In this document: one piece after another, positions 60,900 through 64,000 of the stretch
Numbering within the stretch: position 1 is the stretch's first letter
Layout of the letters: each line of letters begins with the position of its first letter
Source: Lathyrus oleraceus
Taxonomy: Eukaryota; Streptophyta; Magnoliopsida; Fabales; Fabaceae
Reading direction: 5' to 3'
Assembly (NCBI RefSeq): GCF_024323335.1
Contig: NC_066585.1
Span: forward strand, 79,311,609-79,375,608
DNA: 64,000 nucleotides
Notes under the pieces: generated by a model
The model's database searches: none
Seen by the model: the letters and a program-made list of their open reading frames with translations, nothing else
What the model was told of the DNA's origin: nothing
Translations under genes and position numbers: made by a program

Positions 60900-63800
60900 A
60901 TTAGCACCCCTCACATCCATGGTATTCCATGGGAACCATCTAGGATGTTTGTGCTTACGTGTGTATTGTTTATCGAGTGCTTGCTTGTCAAAGGTTTGTG
61001 GAGTGGAGGTAGATTTTAAATTAATGTGCTCGCCAAGGAATGAATCCTCGTGCCTACGTATGCCCACTTGTTGAAGTGAGAAATCAGAGCCTTCGTAGTT
61101 CGTGGGTTTAAAATTGTTTGTTTGTTTTGTTGATTTTATTACCTTGAAGAAGGGTTTTTGATGGTGTCGCCCAAAGACTCAAACAAAAGGTTTGAATGCG
61201 TTGAGTGGTTTTTATATTTTGAGAAAAGTGTTATTGATTTCGGATTGCACTAAAGACTATGGATAAAGGTCAATACCTCAAACTACCAAGCCAAACGTCT
61301 TGTGTTCGAAGCATTCAGAATGAGTGTGGGAAAGCTGCAGTCTCATCCCTTCTTTATTGCTTAAGGCTCGTGACATACCATCCTAATTGCCATTTATTAT
61401 GTTTTTGAGTTTGATTTAGAAAAAGAGCCGCTTGACGTTGGATCAAGGGTTTGCTTATTGTTTTTGATTTGAGGAAGAGACCGCTTGACGTTGGATCAAG
61501 GGTTTGATTATCGATTTTTCAATGGGTGAACGTTCCTAATGTCTAAGGAGTATCTAACAAGCAATAAAAGAAAGCAAGTAAATGCGTACATCGGAAAGGG
61601 GAGGGGGGTACATGTAAGTACAAGGGAGTGCTGGAAGTAAAAGGTTTCATTGTCAGGTAGCCCAAGAGAAAGCCATGTGTGTGCAATTGTGTCCTAAACT
61701 AGAAAGCACATAAAAGATTACAATTTGTCTTGGATCTTGAATGCTCCTTCCATGTTTGGGTTGAATCTTTGTCCAAGGCCTTTTGCAAGGGTCCTAACAA
61801 CAATCTCTAAGTCCATTCCAATGTCCATTACATGCTTGGGAATTATCTTTTTTCTATTTTTAAAGTCTTATCCATTTTTAGGTTCACTTTAGAATGAGAT
61901 GAATGAAGAATGTACAATGATGTAGCAAAATTAATATGAAATAAAAATAAAAGTGCATAAGGTAAATGACAAAAAATAAAATGTTAGGAGCGGAAATTAA
62001 AATGCGGAAAGTAAAAGTTAGAGATTAATTGTGGAATTTAAATATTAGAAGCAGAAATAAAAGAATTAAATGTTAATGTTAGATGTTAGAAATCAAAGTG
62101 AAATGATAGAATTAAAATCAACATCAACGATTAAATCTAAAACAAGTTCTAAAGTAAAACAATACTCTAAAATTGAATCAAAATAATTATCCTCAAACAA
62201 TTCTCAAAAGGTAAATTCTAAACAATTTTCACAATTCAACTCTAAGACAATTATCAAATCAATTCTAAAAAATTATTAAATCAATTTTAAAACAATTATT
62301 AAATCAATTCTAAGACAATTAACAATCAATTCTAAAACACTTAACAAAGATTAAATCCTAATTAACAAACTCCAAATCCAATTAACAAAATAATGTCCAA
62401 GCATCAAGATTAATATCGAATTAATAAAGTTAAATCCAAACCAATTCAGTATAGGCCTCAGGGAATTGTGTTAAGCAAAATCGGTTGGGCTTTACACCAG
62501 GAGGCCCAACAGCCTCAGATCCAAGGCCTGGGGTTGTGTTCACTACACGGAGATGCAAGACCAAGCTCTGTTTGGGCCTTAAGGAGGTTAGGCCCAAAGT
62601 ACATGGATAAGGAGGGAAACGGAGAAGCCTCACGCCATTCATCTTCTTCACGTTCATCGGCCCCGAAACAGAGGAAATGAGTTCCGTCGCACCTAACCGC
62701 GACGAAGAAACTAACCGCGCCAGTTCTCGCCACCGGAAGCGGCGGTGGTTCTAAATGCGAATCCTAATCGCGAATTAAAATCGAAGCCTCGCAGAATTAC
62801 CTTCGGTGACGCGTTCGGCTTCGGAGACCACAGAGTATGGAGGAGATGACTCTTTCTATCTTCCTCCAAATTTGGTTCTAATCTGCCTCCTAGTTCGACA
62901 CCTCGCGCTTCCTATCTGCAGATCGATAGTGACGTTGGAGTCGATGAGAAATAGTGTCGACACTGCGACGACGACCGAATTCTTTATCAATCGGACTCGA
63001 ATCTTGACGCCATTGAATCAGGTATTAAGCTTTATCTTCTTATGTTCCTTCTTCTTCTCACTAATTCTTCCTCTTCTTCTTCTGGTTATTCGTGAGTTAT
63101 GTTAGAGAAGTATGCGGTGTGGTGTTGATTACAGGTAATTGCAGGAGTGAGATTGAAGGTCATTCACGGATCTATGAAGGTTCGGTTATATGACGGTGAT
63201 CGGTACGTGCGTTGAATCGCGGTGGAGACGGTGGTTGGTTTGTGGTTTGATGGAGGTTGCGATCGGGAATTGGTTACGGTTGGGAAGAAAGTGGTGGAGG
63301 ATTCGGTTAGAGGGAAGGAGAAAGAGAGAAGAACGAGTTCGTTTACGAGCTGAGAGAGAGCTTCAATACTAGTTCATGCTCTTATATAGAGCTGTTTGAG
63401 TTTGGATGTGAGGTTTTGTTAGTTGGGTGTGGCGTTAGCGATTTCGTTTAAACTGCATTTTTTTTTGTTGGCTCATGGCTTTAGTAGCCCGTGTTGCTGT
63501 GGTTGCGTTTATGCAGCTAGTATTGAAGTTTTTGTCGGCGTGCGACTTGGGAGGTGCTGGCTTAGAAGCTTGTGCACCGCTTATTGTAGCAGCTTGTTAG
63601 GCATGAATTTTCATCGTCGCGTTTCAGCTGTTTTCGTTTTTGGCTCCCAGTTTTTATAGCTTCTCAATTTGCTCTCTCAATGTGTTATGCAGCTTGGAGC
63701 TTTGCGTTGGCTTGGCATTTACACTACAGCTGGTTGAATGTTGTTAGGCAGCTTGTTGATGTTATGGAGTTACCTGCATTTTGGCTTGTGCAGTTTCCAT

Positions 63801-64000
63801 CGCCCTTTTAATTTGGTTCGCTGAGTTTGGCCTGGCTTGGACACCGTAGCTTGTAGTCGTTGCAACTTTTGGAGTTTGGCTGCTGAATTAGCAGCTTTGG
63901 ATGCTCAGCGTTCTTGCATACGTGTACTCGCGTTTCATGTTGTTGCCATTTAGCTTGTATTTCCACTGCAACTTGATGCTTCACTTGGCAGCTTTTTCAC
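60900..64000 (-). mobile_element. Diverged Ogre/Tat-type LTR fragment
   Basis: ATTAGCACCCCTCACATCC at 60900 matches the LTR block GTATTAGCACCCCTACGCATC of the left LTR (about 11480). GTGCCTACGTATGCCC with AGAGCCTTCGTAGTTCG (about 61050-61105) and CCGCTTGACGTTGGATCAAG twice (61428 and 61481, 53 bases apart) are further LTR-like blocks. A minus-strand TATA box lies in AGCTCTATATAAGAGC (63393-63378). By comparison with the left LTR, about 1 kb of U3 should follow, so the LTR would extend past the window edge. The short open frames between 62430 and 63660 show no domain. Confidence 0.5.
63378..63393 (-). promoter_or_regulatory. TATA box of right-hand LTR
   Basis: AGCTCTATATAAGAGC on the minus strand is a near-palindrome around TATATAAG. 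The expected start is about 30 bases downstream (near 63350). Confidence 0.5.

Noticed and set aside
62430..63659. Possible small host gene in the GC-rich right end
   Set aside because: The open frames are short and on both strands, no domain is recognised, and the LTR-like blocks around them give a simpler explanation. Not excluded.

Overview
This is plant nuclear DNA, most probably from a large-genome legume. Fabeae (pea, vetch, Lathyrus) is my inference from the Ogre/Tat-type elements, the retrotransposon nesting and the legume-like style of the LTRs; the sequence does not prove a species. There are no prokaryotic features. I recognise one apparently intact host gene, a five-exon MACPF-domain protein on the minus strand (2584-4696). 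Nearly everything else is LTR-retrotransposon sequence or satellite.

Layout. 1-2231: decayed Ty1/copia fragments on both strands. 2584-5150: MACPF gene and its upstream region. 5150-6600: AT-rich spacer. 6600-9650: broken copia pieces. 9655-10255: a truncated copy of MACPF exon 1 plus its upstream region. 10256-11350: fragment of an Athila-like LTR. 11367-37772: a minus-strand Ogre/Tat-type Ty3 element (3' LTR, repeat-rich 3' UTR, then integrase, RNase H and RT), split inside integrase by a second element. That second element (19276-36050) is a copia-type, pol-less element with 1.74-kb LTRs and a CACTT target-site duplication. It is itself split by a third element (21951-31092), an Athila-type element with 1785-bp LTRs, a tRNA-Asp-like primer site and an ATAAC duplication. 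This gives three nested insertions, each resolved to the base.

37768-59426 is one 21.7-kb tandem array of a 39-bp unit (about 555 copies). It is fused to the Ogre RT through a 5-bp microhomology. The unit matches a degenerate minisatellite in the Ogre 3' UTR (about 15.8-16.3 kb), and the far flank of the array (59427-60430) is a second copy of that 3' UTR. The array therefore looks like a satellite born from the hypervariable 3' UTR of an Ogre element. It is organised into larger segmental duplications whose shifts are whole multiples of 39 bp. The very long open frames in it, on both strands, follow from 39 being 13 x 3 with a nearly stop-free unit; I do not regard them as genes. 60570-64000 holds a truncated copia LTR and a diverged Ogre/Tat LTR fragment that runs off the window.

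Function. The only candidate cellular function is the MACPF protein. Plant members of this family act in programmed cell death and immune control. The retroelements are self-replicating or parasitic. The Athila-type and copia-type elements lack pol, so they would need enzymes supplied by other elements.
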